NCBI RefSeq assembly: GCF_014652135.1
Contig: NZ_BMYF01000028.1
Span: 15,729 to 49,304, forward strand
From: Mongoliitalea lutea
GTDB taxonomy: Bacteria; Bacteroidota; Bacteroidia; Cytophagales; Cyclobacteriaceae
Reading direction: 5' to 3'
DNA: 33,576 bases
The position numbers and the translations under genes were made by a program. The notes below the pieces were generated by a model. The model saw only the letters and a list, made by a program, of their open reading frames with translations. It ran no database searches and was not told where the DNA came from. Of the stretch, positions 1-8,809 are shown in pieces. How positions within the stretch are numbered: the stretch's first letter is position 1; every line of letters begins with the position of its first letter.

Positions 1-120
1 GCTATCTGGTGCTACCACCACAACATCCCCCAATTTTTTCATCACATTTACCAGCACACGTATGCCTTTAGACGTGATCCCGTCGTCGTTTGAAACCAAA
101 ATCAATGGTCTTGAATTCAT
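1..120 (-). CDS. surE: 5'/3'-nucleotidase SurE, N-terminal fragment
   Basis: The 40 visible codons start at the ATG complementary to 118-120 and run off the left edge. They read [15 protein letters not shown] and later VVVVAPDS. The LxSNDDGI motif supplies the metal-binding Asp-Asp pair of SurE, and the APDxxxS-type segment follows at the usual distance. SurE is a metal-dependent phosphatase that removes phosphate from nucleoside monophosphates and is linked to stationary-phase survival. It lies 4 bp downstream of the secreted-protein gene at 125-754 on the same strand, so the two are probably co-transcribed. Only the N-terminal part of the nucleotide-binding fold is visible; the rest of the active site cannot be checked here. 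Confidence 0.85.
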   Translation of the reverse strand, partial: MNSRPLILVSNDDGITSKGIRVLVNVMKKLGDVVVVAPDS

Positions 121-124
121 AAAA

Positions 125-754
125 TTATCGTATCTGATTATAATAAGCGGTGATTCGTAAGAGATCGCCTCTTTTGTCGTGTGACAATCTATTTTTTCTC
201 ATAAACAACTCTACCTCATCTGAGCGATCGCCAAGCACCTCCAATAATTCTCTTTTCTTTTGAGAATACCTGATAATCTTGCCGTCTTTGATAAAATAAT
301 AATTGAAGGCTAGCTTATATGCTCCTCCCATTTGTGGTCCCCACATTGGATTCATAGGCATACCTCCCCACATTCCCATTCCTCTGCTGTCTGCCACTAC
401 ATACTCTCTGCACAACAAAACTATATTGTCTCCTTCCGTCAAAATTTCGAAAAACACAGGGGTGTCATAATCTCCATTTAAAGGAAAAGGCAGTGTGTAA
501 AAGGTACGGACACCTCCATATTGCTCATCAAATATTTCAAATTGAGAAACATTGGAGGCACCAAAAGTATTTATACTGTTGGTCTGTAATTGAACCAGGT
601 TGTTATCCAAATCATACTTCACTTGTCCTTGATAGACCTGTCCATTAACAGTTACAATCTGACCCTTGTGCCAAACCTGAGACGGAAAAACACCTGATTG
701 AGCATTGCTTTGCATGCACACAAGAAGGAAGATCAAAGAAAGTACGTATCTCAT
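125..754 (-). CDS. Secreted protein of unknown function with a Met/Gly-rich segment
   Basis: A 209-residue protein I do not recognise as a named family. Residues 1-19 form a signal peptide (hydrophobic [10 protein letters not shown] core, cleavage likely after SNAQ), so it is exported to the periplasm or cell surface. The first part after cleavage contains a segment about putting a value into a beta-rich fold ([16 protein letters not shown]), common in Bacteroidota secreted proteins. Residues 126-142 are very rich in Met, Gly, Trp and Pro (Met at 126, 128, 132, 134, 137 and 142). The C-terminal third is charged and probably helical, and ends with ITAYYNQIR. There is no lipobox and no T9SS tail. 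The stop lies 4 bp before surE, suggesting an operon; function cannot be assigned from this. Confidence 0.75.
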   Translation of the reverse strand: MRYVLSLIFLLVCMQSNAQSGVFPSQVWHKGQIVTVNGQVYQGQVKYDLDNNLVQLQTNSINTFGASNVSQFEIFDEQYGGVRTFYTLPFPLNGDYDTPVFFEILTEGDNIVLLCREYVVADSRGMGMWGGMPMNPMWGPQMGGAYKLAFNYYFIKDGKIIRYSQKKRELLEVLGDRSDEVELFMRKNRLSHDKRGDLLRITAYYNQIR

Positions 755-830
755 AATTCACATTGATTAATACTAAGATAACGAACCCAAAACAAATAAG
801 TTGATTTTCGGAAAGAAAACAGGAGTTAAA

Positions 831-2048
831 TTACTTTTTAAGGATACTATGCCCCATTTTATCTCGCTTGGTTTCCAAGTACTTTGAGTTGTGTTGATTC
901 GGTTCAATTTCTATAGGTATTTGCTCTACTATTTCCAAATTGTATCCAATTAATCCAACACGCTTGGTAGGATTATTGGTAATCAATCGGATTTTGCTAA
1001 TGCCCAAATCCCTCAAAATCTGGGCCCCTACTCCATAATCTCTTTTATCCATTGGGAATCCTAGAGCTAAGTTTGCCTGAACTGTGTCCATACCCTGCTC
1101 CTGTAACTTATAGGCTTTTAATTTATTCAACAGACCAATGCCTCTTCCCTCTTGATTCATATACAGCACCACACCTTTCCCTTCTTTATCCACCATCTCT
1201 AATGCTTTGTGCAATTGAGGACCACAATCACATCGGCAAGAGCCAAAAATATCTCCTGTTACACAGGAAGAATGGACACGGACCATCACAGACTCGTCTT
1301 TATCCCAAGTCCCTTTTATCAAGGCCAAGTGTAAATCATCCGTATTAGTTTGTCTGAAAGCAATTAAATCAAAATCCCCATAAGCCGTAGGCATATCAAC
1401 GCCTATTTCCCGCTTAATAAGGGATTCATTCTTCAATCGATAAGAAATCAAATCTTTGATTGATACCAATTTCAGATTAAACTTTTTGGCGACTTTGATC
1501 AAATCTGGCAGTCGTGCCATGGTGCCGTCTTCGTTCATAATTTCCACCAAAACACCTGCTGCCGAAAACCCTGCCAATCGGGCAAAATCAATAGAAGCCT
1601 CTGTATGACCTGCTCTTCTCAATACTCCTCCCCTCTTCGCCTTCAATGGAAAAATATGCCCTGGCTTCCCCAATTCATCTGGATGAATACTATCATCTAC
1701 GAGTGCGCGAATAGTTTTGGCACGATCACTTGCTGATATACCCGTGGTACAACCATGTCCTATCAAATCCACAGAAACTGTAAATGGTGTTTCATAAGCA
1801 GCAGTATTGGTTCCTACCATCAGTTGTAAACCGAGTTGATCACATCTATCTTCAATCAATGGGGCACAAATCAAGCCTCTTCCATGTGTGGCCATGAAAT
1901 TGATGATTTCCGGAGTTACTGTTTCAGCAGCACATACGAAGTCACCTTCATTCTCTCGATCCTCATCATCTACTACAATGATTACTTCACCGTTTTTGAT
2001 CGCTTGAATTGCGTCTTCTATGCTGTCTAATTTGAATTCTTGAGACAT
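831..2048 (-). CDS. ribBA: Bifunctional 3,4-dihydroxy-2-butanone-4-phosphate synthase / GTP cyclohydrolase II
   Basis: A 405-residue fusion carrying both entry steps of riboflavin synthesis. Residues 1-205 are the RibB domain: [11 protein letters not shown] (27-37) binds metal and ribulose 5-phosphate, followed by [13 protein letters not shown] (98-110) and [14 protein letters not shown] (147-160). Residues 206-405 are the RibA domain: the zinc cysteines align as Cys262, Cys273 and Cys275 in [17 protein letters not shown] (Cys271 is an extra one), and [19 protein letters not shown] (298-316) holds the GTP-binding Arg and catalytic region. Length is typical of RibBA. The products feed lumazine synthase, which is not in this window. 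No FMN riboswitch fits in the 84 bp upstream. All catalytic motifs appear intact, so both activities are expected. Confidence 0.95.
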   Translation of the reverse strand: MSQEFKLDSIEDAIQAIKNGEVIIVVDDEDRENEGDFVCAAETVTPEIINFMATHGRGLICAPLIEDRCDQLGLQLMVGTNTAAYETPFTVSVDLIGHGCTTGISASDRAKTIRALVDDSIHPDELGKPGHIFPLKAKRGGVLRRAGHTEASIDFARLAGFSAAGVLVEIMNEDGTMARLPDLIKVAKKFNLKLVSIKDLISYRLKNESLIKREIGVDMPTAYGDFDLIAFRQTNTDDLHLALIKGTWDKDESVMVRVHSSCVTGDIFGSCRCDCGPQLHKALEMVDKEGKGVVLYMNQEGRGIGLLNKLKAYKLQEQGMDTVQANLALGFPMDKRDYGVGAQILRDLGISKIRLITNNPTKRVGLIGYNLEIVEQIPIEIEPNQHNSKYLETKRDKMGHSILKK

Positions 2049-2132
2049 ATTATTTTTTGTATATCTGGGTTAGCTCCCGTAAAATTACTAGGATTTATGA
2101 GCAAAACCGTCAAAAACCAATTAAAGTTTTGT

Positions 2133-4076
2133 TCAGAAGGAGATAACGATCCCCAGCTGCTTATCAATAGCAACCTGATAGTTCTTTAATTCCATATATG
2201 TACGGACTTTTTCAGAGACCTCCTCCTCAGATCCCTCATTCATTTCGGCTTTTTTGATCTGATCTCTCGCCTCTTCCAGTAATTTTTTGATTACTTTTTT
2301 CTTCAAGTGCAAAATATTATCATACACAGTTTTGGCCAAATCATCTGCTTCATGTGTAGTAAAGATCTGAAACCTCGATTCCCATAATGTAGACAACTCG
2401 TACTTCGGTGTAATCAAATTGATGACTTCTCGTTTGATTTCACTGTCTTCAATAGAAAGGAAATAAGCAGGTTGGGGAAGTAAACCTTGTTTGAGTGCAT
2501 CCTTAAAAATTGCCAGAATCTTATTGAAAACAGGTGTTTCAAAAGTCAAGTCCTCGGTCTCCTGCAACAAATACTCACAAACACTCAGCTCCTCCGAAAC
2601 CATTTCAAAACCGTAATTGACCAACAGTCGAAGCATCTCCCGCTCTTGCAATTGGATCAATTGCAAATTACTTGTCTCCTCCTTGGTAACAGGAAGTAAA
2701 GTTTCTATGGGAATGCTCGGTTCTTCTTCCGCTCTTTTTTCTTTAAAAAACTGGTCCTTTTGAGACTTAAGTAGGATTTTATTCAACTCCGTCATCAAAA
2801 TATCCTCATCCATTTCCAATAAACTGGAGGACTTTTTAATGAATACGGAACGGATAATCGGATCAGGAATTTTGGAAAGACTCTGCACTACCTGCTTGAC
2901 AAGGTCTGCATATTTGATTGGATCTTTTGCCGCTTCTTCCGCATACAAGCCTATTTGAAAAGAAATAAAGTCAACTGCCTTTTCTCTCAAATACTGCTGA
3001 AAAGCCGAACTACCAACTTTTCTAGCATAGGAATCAGGATCTTCTCCATCTGGAAAAACGACAGCTTTTACGTTAAGTCCGCCTTCCAGAATCATATCAA
3101 TCCCACGTAAAGAGGCTTTGATTCCGGCGGCATCACCATCATACAATACGGTGATGTTATCCGTGAAGCGCTTGATCAATTTTATCTGATTCTCTGTCAA
3201 AGAAGTCCCAGAGGAAGCCACCACATTCTCGATGCCTGCCAAATGTAAACTGATAACATCCGTGTATCCTTCTACCAAATAACAATTATCCTGCTCACGA
3301 ATGGATTTCTTTGCCTGAAAAATACCGTATAGGATATCACTTTTGTGGTAAACTTCTGTTTCTGGAGAGTTGATGTATTTAGGCTGCTTTTTATCATTGG
3401 TCAAGATTCGCGCGCCAAAACCAATGGCCTTTCCTCCAAGGTTGTGGATGGTAAACGTGACTCTTCCTCTAAATCTATCATAAAACCTGCTGGCATCTCC
3501 TTCCTTTTGAAGAATCAGGCCTGCCTTTATTAAGAGCTCTTTTGAATGTCCAGCTGCCTCAGCCGCTATCAACAATTTATCCCATGCATCTAAGGAATAT
3601 CCTAAATCAAATTTTTCTATGATGGAAGGACTGAATCCTCTCTCTTTGAAGTAAGACAGGCCAATGGATTTACCTTCTTCTGTTTGCAGATTTTTAACAA
3701 AAAACTCTTTGGCAAAATTGAGTACGATATAGAGACTTTCCCGCTCATTGTGAGCTACAATAGCTTCAGGACTCATCTGCCTGTCTTCTTCGATTTCTAT
3801 GCCATACTTTTGGGCAAGATGCTTGATGGCCTCGTTAAAACCAATGCCTTCTATATCCATTACAAACTGTATAGGGTCTCCAGCTTTACCGCAGCCAAAA
3901 CACTTATAGATTTGTTTGGCAGGAGAGACGGAGAAGGAAGGGGATTTTTCATTGTGAAATGGACAACAAGCCCAAAGATTTTGACCTTTCTTTTTGAGGG
4001 GCACATAGTCACCTACCACCTCTTCTATATCGGCGCGTTCTCTTACTCGTTCTGTGGTCTGCTTACTGATGGCCAT
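2133..4076 (-). CDS. dnaG: DNA primase
   Basis: A 647-residue primase that lays RNA primers at the replication fork. Numbered from the ATG complementary to 4074-4076: a CHC2 zinc finger (Cys38, His41, Cys59, Cys62 in CCPFHNEKSPSFSV and CFGCG), the RNA-polymerase-like core, a TOPRIM domain with LVEGYTDVISLH, LYDGDAAGIKA and FPDGEDPDSY acidic motifs, and a long acidic/coiled C-terminal part expected to contact the DnaB helicase. An in-frame TTG lies upstream at 4109, but a TAnnTTTG promoter box (4093-4100) lies between the two, so the ATG at 4076 is preferred. It is divergent from mrp. The C-terminal third is poorly conserved in general, and no irregularity is visible. Confidence 0.95.
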   Translation of the reverse strand: MAISKQTTERVRERADIEEVVGDYVPLKKKGQNLWACCPFHNEKSPSFSVSPAKQIYKCFGCGKAGDPIQFVMDIEGIGFNEAIKHLAQKYGIEIEEDRQMSPEAIVAHNERESLYIVLNFAKEFFVKNLQTEEGKSIGLSYFKERGFSPSIIEKFDLGYSLDAWDKLLIAAEAAGHSKELLIKAGLILQKEGDASRFYDRFRGRVTFTIHNLGGKAIGFGARILTNDKKQPKYINSPETEVYHKSDILYGIFQAKKSIREQDNCYLVEGYTDVISLHLAGIENVVASSGTSLTENQIKLIKRFTDNITVLYDGDAAGIKASLRGIDMILEGGLNVKAVVFPDGEDPDSYARKVGSSAFQQYLREKAVDFISFQIGLYAEEAAKDPIKYADLVKQVVQSLSKIPDPIIRSVFIKKSSSLLEMDEDILMTELNKILLKSQKDQFFKEKRAEEEPSIPIETLLPVTKEETSNLQLIQLQEREMLRLLVNYGFEMVSEELSVCEYLLQETEDLTFETPVFNKILAIFKDALKQGLLPQPAYFLSIEDSEIKREVINLITPKYELSTLWESRFQIFTTHEADDLAKTVYDNILHLKKKVIKKLLEEARDQIKKAEMNEGSEEEVSEKVRTYMELKNYQVAIDKQLGIVISF

Positions 4077-4092
4077 AATCTGGATAAAAAAC

Positions 4093-4100
4093 CAAAGATA
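4093..4100 (-). promoter_or_regulatory. dnaG promoter -7 box
   Basis: On the minus strand this reads TATCTTTG, a full match to the Bacteroidota TAnnTTTG box. A TTTC lies 18 bases upstream as a weak -33 element. Transcription would begin about 10 bases before the dnaG ATG at 4076, which excludes the upstream TTG start. Confidence 0.5.
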
Positions 4101-4196
4101 AGAAGACAATCTTTATTTGAAAGCCTTCTATCGAATGTGAAACTATTTGCCTCTCCCGGAAGTTTGGATTAAAGATTAAAATCCTTTTTGAAAGGT

Positions 4197-4226
4197 TTTT
4201 ATTTAGCTTAATTATAAACTAATTTG
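4197..4226 (+). promoter_or_regulatory. Possible mrp promoter (weak match)
   Basis: TAATTTG at 4220-4226 resembles the TAnnTTTG box with one base missing, and TTTT at 4197-4200 sits 19 bases upstream. It is the best candidate in the 172-bp divergent dnaG/mrp region. The match is imperfect, so confidence is low. Confidence 0.3.
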
Positions 4227-4248
4227 CACGGAAAATTTACAATCAGTT

Positions 4249-5340
4249 ATGGCTATCAGTCAAGAGCAAGTACTCAAGTCCCTATCAAAAGTTGATGATC
4301 CAGATTTGAAAAAAGATTTGGTCACCTTGGGAATGATTCAGGGATTAGAAATCGTAGGTAACACCATCAAATTCAAAGTAGTGTTGACTACTCCTGCCTG
4401 CCCGCTTAAAGAAGTAATCAAGAATAATTGTATCGAAACACTTACCTCAGACTTGGGTGAGGACATCGAGTTGGATATAGAAATGACTTCAAATGTAACT
4501 ACTGCAAGAACTAATGCACCCTTGTTGCCTGAAGTCAAAAACATCATTGCTATTGCCTCAGGTAAAGGTGGAGTTGGAAAATCTACTACTTCGGCAAATC
4601 TAGCAGTTGCCTTAGCGAATGCAGGTGCCAAAGTAGGCCTCATAGATGCAGATATCTCTGGTCCTTCCATCCCTACCATGTTCAATGTAGAAGCTGAACA
4701 GCCTATGGTGAAACAGGTGGATGGAAAGAACACCATCATTCCCGTAGAGCAATATGGGGTGAAATTGATGAGTATAGGTTTCTTAACCCCAGCTGATGCA
4801 GCTGTGGTGTGGAGAGGACCAATGGCGAGCTCAGCACTTCGACAGTTTATCCAAGATGTGGAATGGGGCGAATTGGATTATTTGCTGATTGATCTACCTC
4901 CAGGGACCTCAGATATACACCTGACTATGGTACAAACAGTCCCTGTTACAGGAGCAGTAATAGTCACTACTCCCCAAAAAGTTGCCCTAGCAGATGCTAC
5001 CAAAGGTCTAAGCATGTTTAAGCAACCTCAAATTAATGTTCCCGTTTTAGGTGTTGTAGAAAATATGGCTTATTTTACACCCGAAGAGCTCCCTGATAAT
5101 AAGTACTACTTATTTGGAAAAGACGGTGGAAAAAAATTGGCTGAGAAATTTGACATACCTTTCTTAGGAGAAGTACCTATCGTACAGAGTATTCGAGAAA
5201 GTGGAGATACCGGATATCCTGCCGTATTGAAAAAAGGAGTCACCCAAGACGCATTTTCTGCTCTTGCAGAGTCTGTCGCAAGACAAGTTGCTATCAGAAA
5301 TGCAGAAAAATCGAAAACAGAAGTAGTACAGATAAATTAA
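4249..5340 (+). CDS. mrp: Mrp/NBP35-type Fe-S cluster carrier ATPase (CxxC-less variant)
   Basis: A 363-residue P-loop ATPase that loads or transfers iron-sulfur clusters in the cytosol. Residues 1-90 form a MIP18/DUF59-like domain (LSKVDDPDLKKDLVTLGMI). Residues 105-113 are the deviant Walker A GKGGVGKST, followed by GLIDADISGPSIPTMF and the LLIDLPPGTSDIHLT segment. Most Mrp/NBP35 proteins carry a CxxC pair just after the VENM motif to bind the bridging cluster; here the region reads VENMAYFTPEELPDNKYYLF with no cysteines. I recall this form from other Bacteroidota proteins, so it may be a lineage trait rather than damage. The gene ends 6 bp before a NifU-C protein that does carry CxxC, suggesting the two work together. 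Confidence 0.92.
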   Translation: MAISQEQVLKSLSKVDDPDLKKDLVTLGMIQGLEIVGNTIKFKVVLTTPACPLKEVIKNNCIETLTSDLGEDIELDIEMTSNVTTARTNAPLLPEVKNIIAIASGKGGVGKSTTSANLAVALANAGAKVGLIDADISGPSIPTMFNVEAEQPMVKQVDGKNTIIPVEQYGVKLMSIGFLTPADAAVVWRGPMASSALRQFIQDVEWGELDYLLIDLPPGTSDIHLTMVQTVPVTGAVIVTTPQKVALADATKGLSMFKQPQINVPVLGVVENMAYFTPEELPDNKYYLFGKDGGKKLAEKFDIPFLGEVPIVQSIRESGDTGYPAVLKKGVTQDAFSALAESVARQVAIRNAEKSKTEVVQIN

Positions 5341-5346
5341 TATCAC

Positions 5347-5595
5347 ATGAATAGAACATTGTTGGAAAGAGTTGAAGTAGCATTGGATACAATCAGGCCT
5401 TATCTGGAAGCTGATGGTGGCAATGTGAAAGTTGTGGATGTTACAGAAGAAATGACTTTACGATTGGAACTCACAGGTACTTGCAGTTCTTGCCCAATGT
5501 CAGCAATGACACTAAAGGCAGGTGTTGAAGAAGCTGTAAAAAAAGCTGTTCCTGAGATCCTTAAAGTTGAAGCTGTAAAAGTTGAAGTAGCCTAA
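5347..5595 (+). CDS. NifU C-terminal domain Fe-S scaffold protein
   Basis: An 82-residue stand-alone NifU-C (NFU) domain. RPYLEADGGNVKVVDV is the family signature, and the cluster-binding pair is Cys46 and Cys49 in GTCSSCPMS. Such proteins hold a [4Fe-4S] cluster between two subunits and pass it to target enzymes. There is no N-terminal A-type or IscU domain, so this is a minimal scaffold. It starts 6 bp after mrp and is almost certainly co-transcribed with it. An 11-bp gap separates it from the M43 protease gene, which may be read through. Confidence 0.92.
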   Translation: MNRTLLERVEVALDTIRPYLEADGGNVKVVDVTEEMTLRLELTGTCSSCPMSAMTLKAGVEEAVKKAVPEILKVEAVKVEVA

Positions 5596-5606
5596 TTAAG
5601 TCCCGA

Positions 5607-8600
5607 ATGTCCCAACGTCAGCTAACTAGTTTTCAATTAAAAGAGGTATTTTTTCTTTTATTTTTTTTCACTTTCAGCAATTTAGCGTACTCTCAAGCTT
5701 TTTTTGGCAAAGCTTTTCAACATATACATGATGAAAAATGCGGCCATCGATTCATGGAGGAACTCTTTGAGGAAAAACTAGGGATTTATGGCACTAAAGA
5801 GTATTTCGAATCTTGGCTAAAGGAGAAAAAAGTAGTAAGGGACGGTAAATTGCAGTCCCTACGTACTCAAAATGAAATAAAAACTATCCCCGTAGTAGTC
5901 CATGTCATTCACAATGGAACAGCCGAAGGTGTGGGTGCAAACATTCCGCTTGGGCAAATTGAATCTCAAATAAAAACACTAAACGAAGATTTTAGAAGAC
6001 AGAACCCTGATAGGACACAGACTCCGGGCGATTTTCAATCAGTAGCAGCTGATACTAAGATTGAATTCGTGTTAGCTAAACAGGACCCAAACGGTCTTCC
6101 AACAACAGGTATCGTAAGAGTGCAGGGACCTCGTAATGTATACTCTCCAAGTGATGCTACTTTAATCAGTCAGACCTCTTCTTGGCCACCAGAAGAGTAT
6201 TTCAATATTTGGGTAGTTCAATTGACATCACCAATTATTGGATTTGCTGTTTTCCCAGTTTCTGATCTTCCAGGACTAAATTTTCCTACCAGTATCCGTG
6301 ATTTAGATGGTATTACAGTAGATTTTCGCTATTTCGGTACAGGTTTCAATGCTGTCTCTACATCTAGAGGTAGAACTGCCACACACGAAGTTGGGCACTT
6401 CCTTGGCTTAAGACACATTTGGGGTGATGGTGACTGTTCAGTCGATGATTTTGTTGCAGACACTCCGCGTCAAGATGGTCCTAATAATATTTGTAGAACT
6501 ATCAACCCGCGAATTACATGTGATTCGCGGGATATGGTTGAAAACTACATGGATTACACCACAGACGCTTGTATGAACCTCTTCACTATGGGTCAATCTG
6601 AACGAATGAATATCGTATTAGAAAACAGCCCAAGAAGAGCTAGTCTTGTCAATAATCGGGCTACCAGAGAACCTGAACTACTGGCAAATGACCTCAGCCT
6701 TAGAGCTGTACTTGAACCTCAGGACTTTATTTGTGACCCTGTGGTAATTCCAAGTTTGGTGGTGTTAAATACAGGAAACAATGCAGTAAATAGTACTACC
6801 ATCGAAATCCGTCTTAATAATCAAATCATTGAGACGAGAACATTCGATTTGGATTTGGCTACGGGCGAGTTTGACACCTTACGATTTAATGCCTTAGAAT
6901 TGGCAGGGGTTGGAAATCAATTTACAGCAACAATTCTGACAGTTAATGGTATTCAAGATATAAATAGCTCCAACAATACGCTAACATCCACGCCTGTTTT
7001 GCAAGGACAAATTTCTTTACCGTATAATTTGGACCTTCAAGATGTGGGAAACAGTTGGATCATTCGAAATCCTGATGACAGCTTCACTTGGGAGGTAGTT
7101 AATAATCAATTTGTTGATGGTAGTGTCAGACCATTGATCAGATTACGGAATTATGAGTATGACGCTAACGGTCAATTGGACTTCCTAATATCTCCACAAA
7201 TCAATTTATCCGAATTCCCGAATGCCCAACTAGTATTCCGAATGGCCCATGCACCTTTCGCCGCCCAAGGTTTTTCAGATGTTTTATATGTCGCAATATC
7301 AACAGACTGCGGAAATACGTTTAACCTAATCGATGCGCCTTACGCTAAAAATGCAGAATTCCTGCAAACTGTAAATCCGATTTTGGATGAATTTGTAGCA
7401 AATTCCGACGCGCAATTTAGGACTGAAATAGTAAACTTAGCACCTTTTAAAGACTTGGGAAATGTAAGGATTGCCTTTATCAATCAAAATGGTTTTGGAA
7501 ATAATATTTTCCTCAAAGATATACAAATTTTGACCGAAGAAACCTTCAATTATAAAGTAGAAATGAGTAGTTTGATTTCGCCAAATCCAATAACTAACAA
7601 TAACTACGAAAATGAACAAATTGAAATTTTTAATTCGGGAAATTTACCCGCAACTGGTTTTATTTTAAGAAGGAGGTATGGGAATAGCCCCCAAATTCCC
7701 TTCATATTTAGAGGACAAATAGCACCGGGAGCTTCTGCCATATTGAACCTGCCAAAGACTACTCTGAATGGAACTCAAAACTTCCAATTCTCCTTAGAAA
7801 ATCCAAGTTTTGATCAGAACCCAGGGAATTCCTCCAGTCTTTCCAGATTTGTTGTGATCGACACGGAAACGCAAAGAACACCTTGGAGACAAAATTTTGA
7901 CAATATTGCCACACTTAGTCCGTGGGTAACTATCAACCCGGAAAACAACAATCCTGCATGGACGCTAACACCTGTTCAGAATGCTCCAAATTCTAATGTA
8001 GTACGCGCCCAAGCGACTGCTCCGGGTAACTCATTCTGGTTGGGAACTCCGATTTTCGAATTGAATAGAAGTCCACAAGCTGGTTTATTCTTTGATAGAG
8101 CTGCCGGACCAATGCCGTCCACTGCAGTACTTCGAGTATTGGGTAGTGAGACAGGAGGAGGTACATACAGAGAAGTTTTGACCTTGAGGGGAAGTGAGAT
8201 TAGTACGGTTACATCTGGTGAACCAAATCCCAATAACCCAAATGATTTTAGACGTACGTTTGTCAACTTATCAGAATTTGCCGGTAGGGGTAAAACTACC
8301 AGCAGAGTGGCTATCGTATTGGAGGGCATTAATCCAGAAGATGGCCCTGTATTCCTAAACAATGCAGAATTGTTTATTTCAGCTAATCCTGAACCTGTAG
8401 ATCCAGGAGTTGGAAATGTGAGACTATACCCGAATCCAGCCAGAAATCAATTTAACTTGGCCTTCAACCTTAGGAATTTTGAAATGGTCAACATCAAAAT
8501 GATCTCCCCTACAGGAGCACTCGTCCATGATGTTGATTATCCAAATACCTTGAACCAGACTTATAGCTTTACGACTCAGATGTTGTCCAAAGGTCTATTT

Positions 8601-8657
8601 ATCATACAAATCAGTAGTCCTACGATCACAGAAACAAAAAAGCTTTACATCCATTAA
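5607..8657 (+). CDS. Secreted M43 (pappalysin-like) metalloprotease with T9SS sorting domain
   Basis: A 1016-residue exported zinc protease. Residues 1-30 contain a signal peptide (FFLLFFFTFSNLAYSQ). The catalytic domain spans roughly 90-350: HEVGHFLGLRH at 260-270 is the HExxHxxGxxH zinc site, followed by cysteines typical of M43B, and the Met-turn region ENYMDYTTDACMNLFTMGQ. Residues about 360-930 are beta-rich modules (CARDB-like segment near 365-460, then jelly-roll-like repeats). Residues 937-1016 begin VRLYPNPARNQF and end with TKKLYIH, a type A T9SS sorting domain, so the protein is moved across the outer membrane and probably attached to the surface. It starts 11 bp after the NifU-C gene. 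The specific substrate is unknown. Confidence 0.92.
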   Translation: MSQRQLTSFQLKEVFFLLFFFTFSNLAYSQAFFGKAFQHIHDEKCGHRFMEELFEEKLGIYGTKEYFESWLKEKKVVRDGKLQSLRTQNEIKTIPVVVHVIHNGTAEGVGANIPLGQIESQIKTLNEDFRRQNPDRTQTPGDFQSVAADTKIEFVLAKQDPNGLPTTGIVRVQGPRNVYSPSDATLISQTSSWPPEEYFNIWVVQLTSPIIGFAVFPVSDLPGLNFPTSIRDLDGITVDFRYFGTGFNAVSTSRGRTATHEVGHFLGLRHIWGDGDCSVDDFVADTPRQDGPNNICRTINPRITCDSRDMVENYMDYTTDACMNLFTMGQSERMNIVLENSPRRASLVNNRATREPELLANDLSLRAVLEPQDFICDPVVIPSLVVLNTGNNAVNSTTIEIRLNNQIIETRTFDLDLATGEFDTLRFNALELAGVGNQFTATILTVNGIQDINSSNNTLTSTPVLQGQISLPYNLDLQDVGNSWIIRNPDDSFTWEVVNNQFVDGSVRPLIRLRNYEYDANGQLDFLISPQINLSEFPNAQLVFRMAHAPFAAQGFSDVLYVAISTDCGNTFNLIDAPYAKNAEFLQTVNPILDEFVANSDAQFRTEIVNLAPFKDLGNVRIAFINQNGFGNNIFLKDIQILTEETFNYKVEMSSLISPNPITNNNYENEQIEIFNSGNLPATGFILRRRYGNSPQIPFIFRGQIAPGASAILNLPKTTLNGTQNFQFSLENPSFDQNPGNSSSLSRFVVIDTETQRTPWRQNFDNIATLSPWVTINPENNNPAWTLTPVQNAPNSNVVRAQATAPGNSFWLGTPIFELNRSPQAGLFFDRAAGPMPSTAVLRVLGSETGGGTYREVLTLRGSEISTVTSGEPNPNNPNDFRRTFVNLSEFAGRGKTTSRVAIVLEGINPEDGPVFLNNAELFISANPEPVDPGVGNVRLYPNPARNQFNLAFNLRNFEMVNIKMISPTGALVHDVDYPNTLNQTYSFTTQMLSKGLFIIQISSPTITETKKLYIH

Positions 8658-8679
8658 GGGGATCAACAAATCTTTTAAG

Positions 8680-8718
8680 GGCTGGTACTTTTCCGAAGAC
8701 CAGCCTTTTCTTTATTTT
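8680..8718 (+). terminator. Rho-independent terminator after the M43 protease
   Basis: GGCTGGT (8680-8686) pairs with ACCAGCC (8699-8705) around a 12-base loop, followed by a T-rich tail TTTTCTTTATTTTT. It closes the mrp / NifU-C / protease transcription unit. Confidence 0.8.
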
Positions 8719-8744
8719 TGGCCTCTGTTTTGTGATAAATTGTA

Positions 8745-8752
8745 TAGATTTG
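8745..8752 (+). promoter_or_regulatory. Candidate promoter -7 box for the PASTA gene
   Basis: TAGATTTG is a full match to TAnnTTTG. TTTG copies lie 12 and 24 bases upstream rather than at the ideal 19-20. If used, the message starts near 8760, downstream of the ATG at 8732, which supports the ATG at 8810 for the coding region. Confidence 0.4.
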
Positions 8753-8809
8753 TCTAAGTCTCCGTACTTTCATAAGCACGCAAACGTTACTAATTCAAAA
8801 TATAATTCC

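Noticed and set aside
2049-2132. FMN riboswitch before ribBA
   Set aside because: The gap is only 84 bp and shows none of the conserved RFN stems.
4338-4739. 133-codon minus-strand reading frame inside mrp
   Set aside because: It is antisense to a clearly conserved gene and its product has no recognisable features.
7976-8362. 128-codon minus-strand reading frame inside the M43 protease gene
   Set aside because: It lies opposite conserved T9SS cargo sequence, with no start context or family resemblance.
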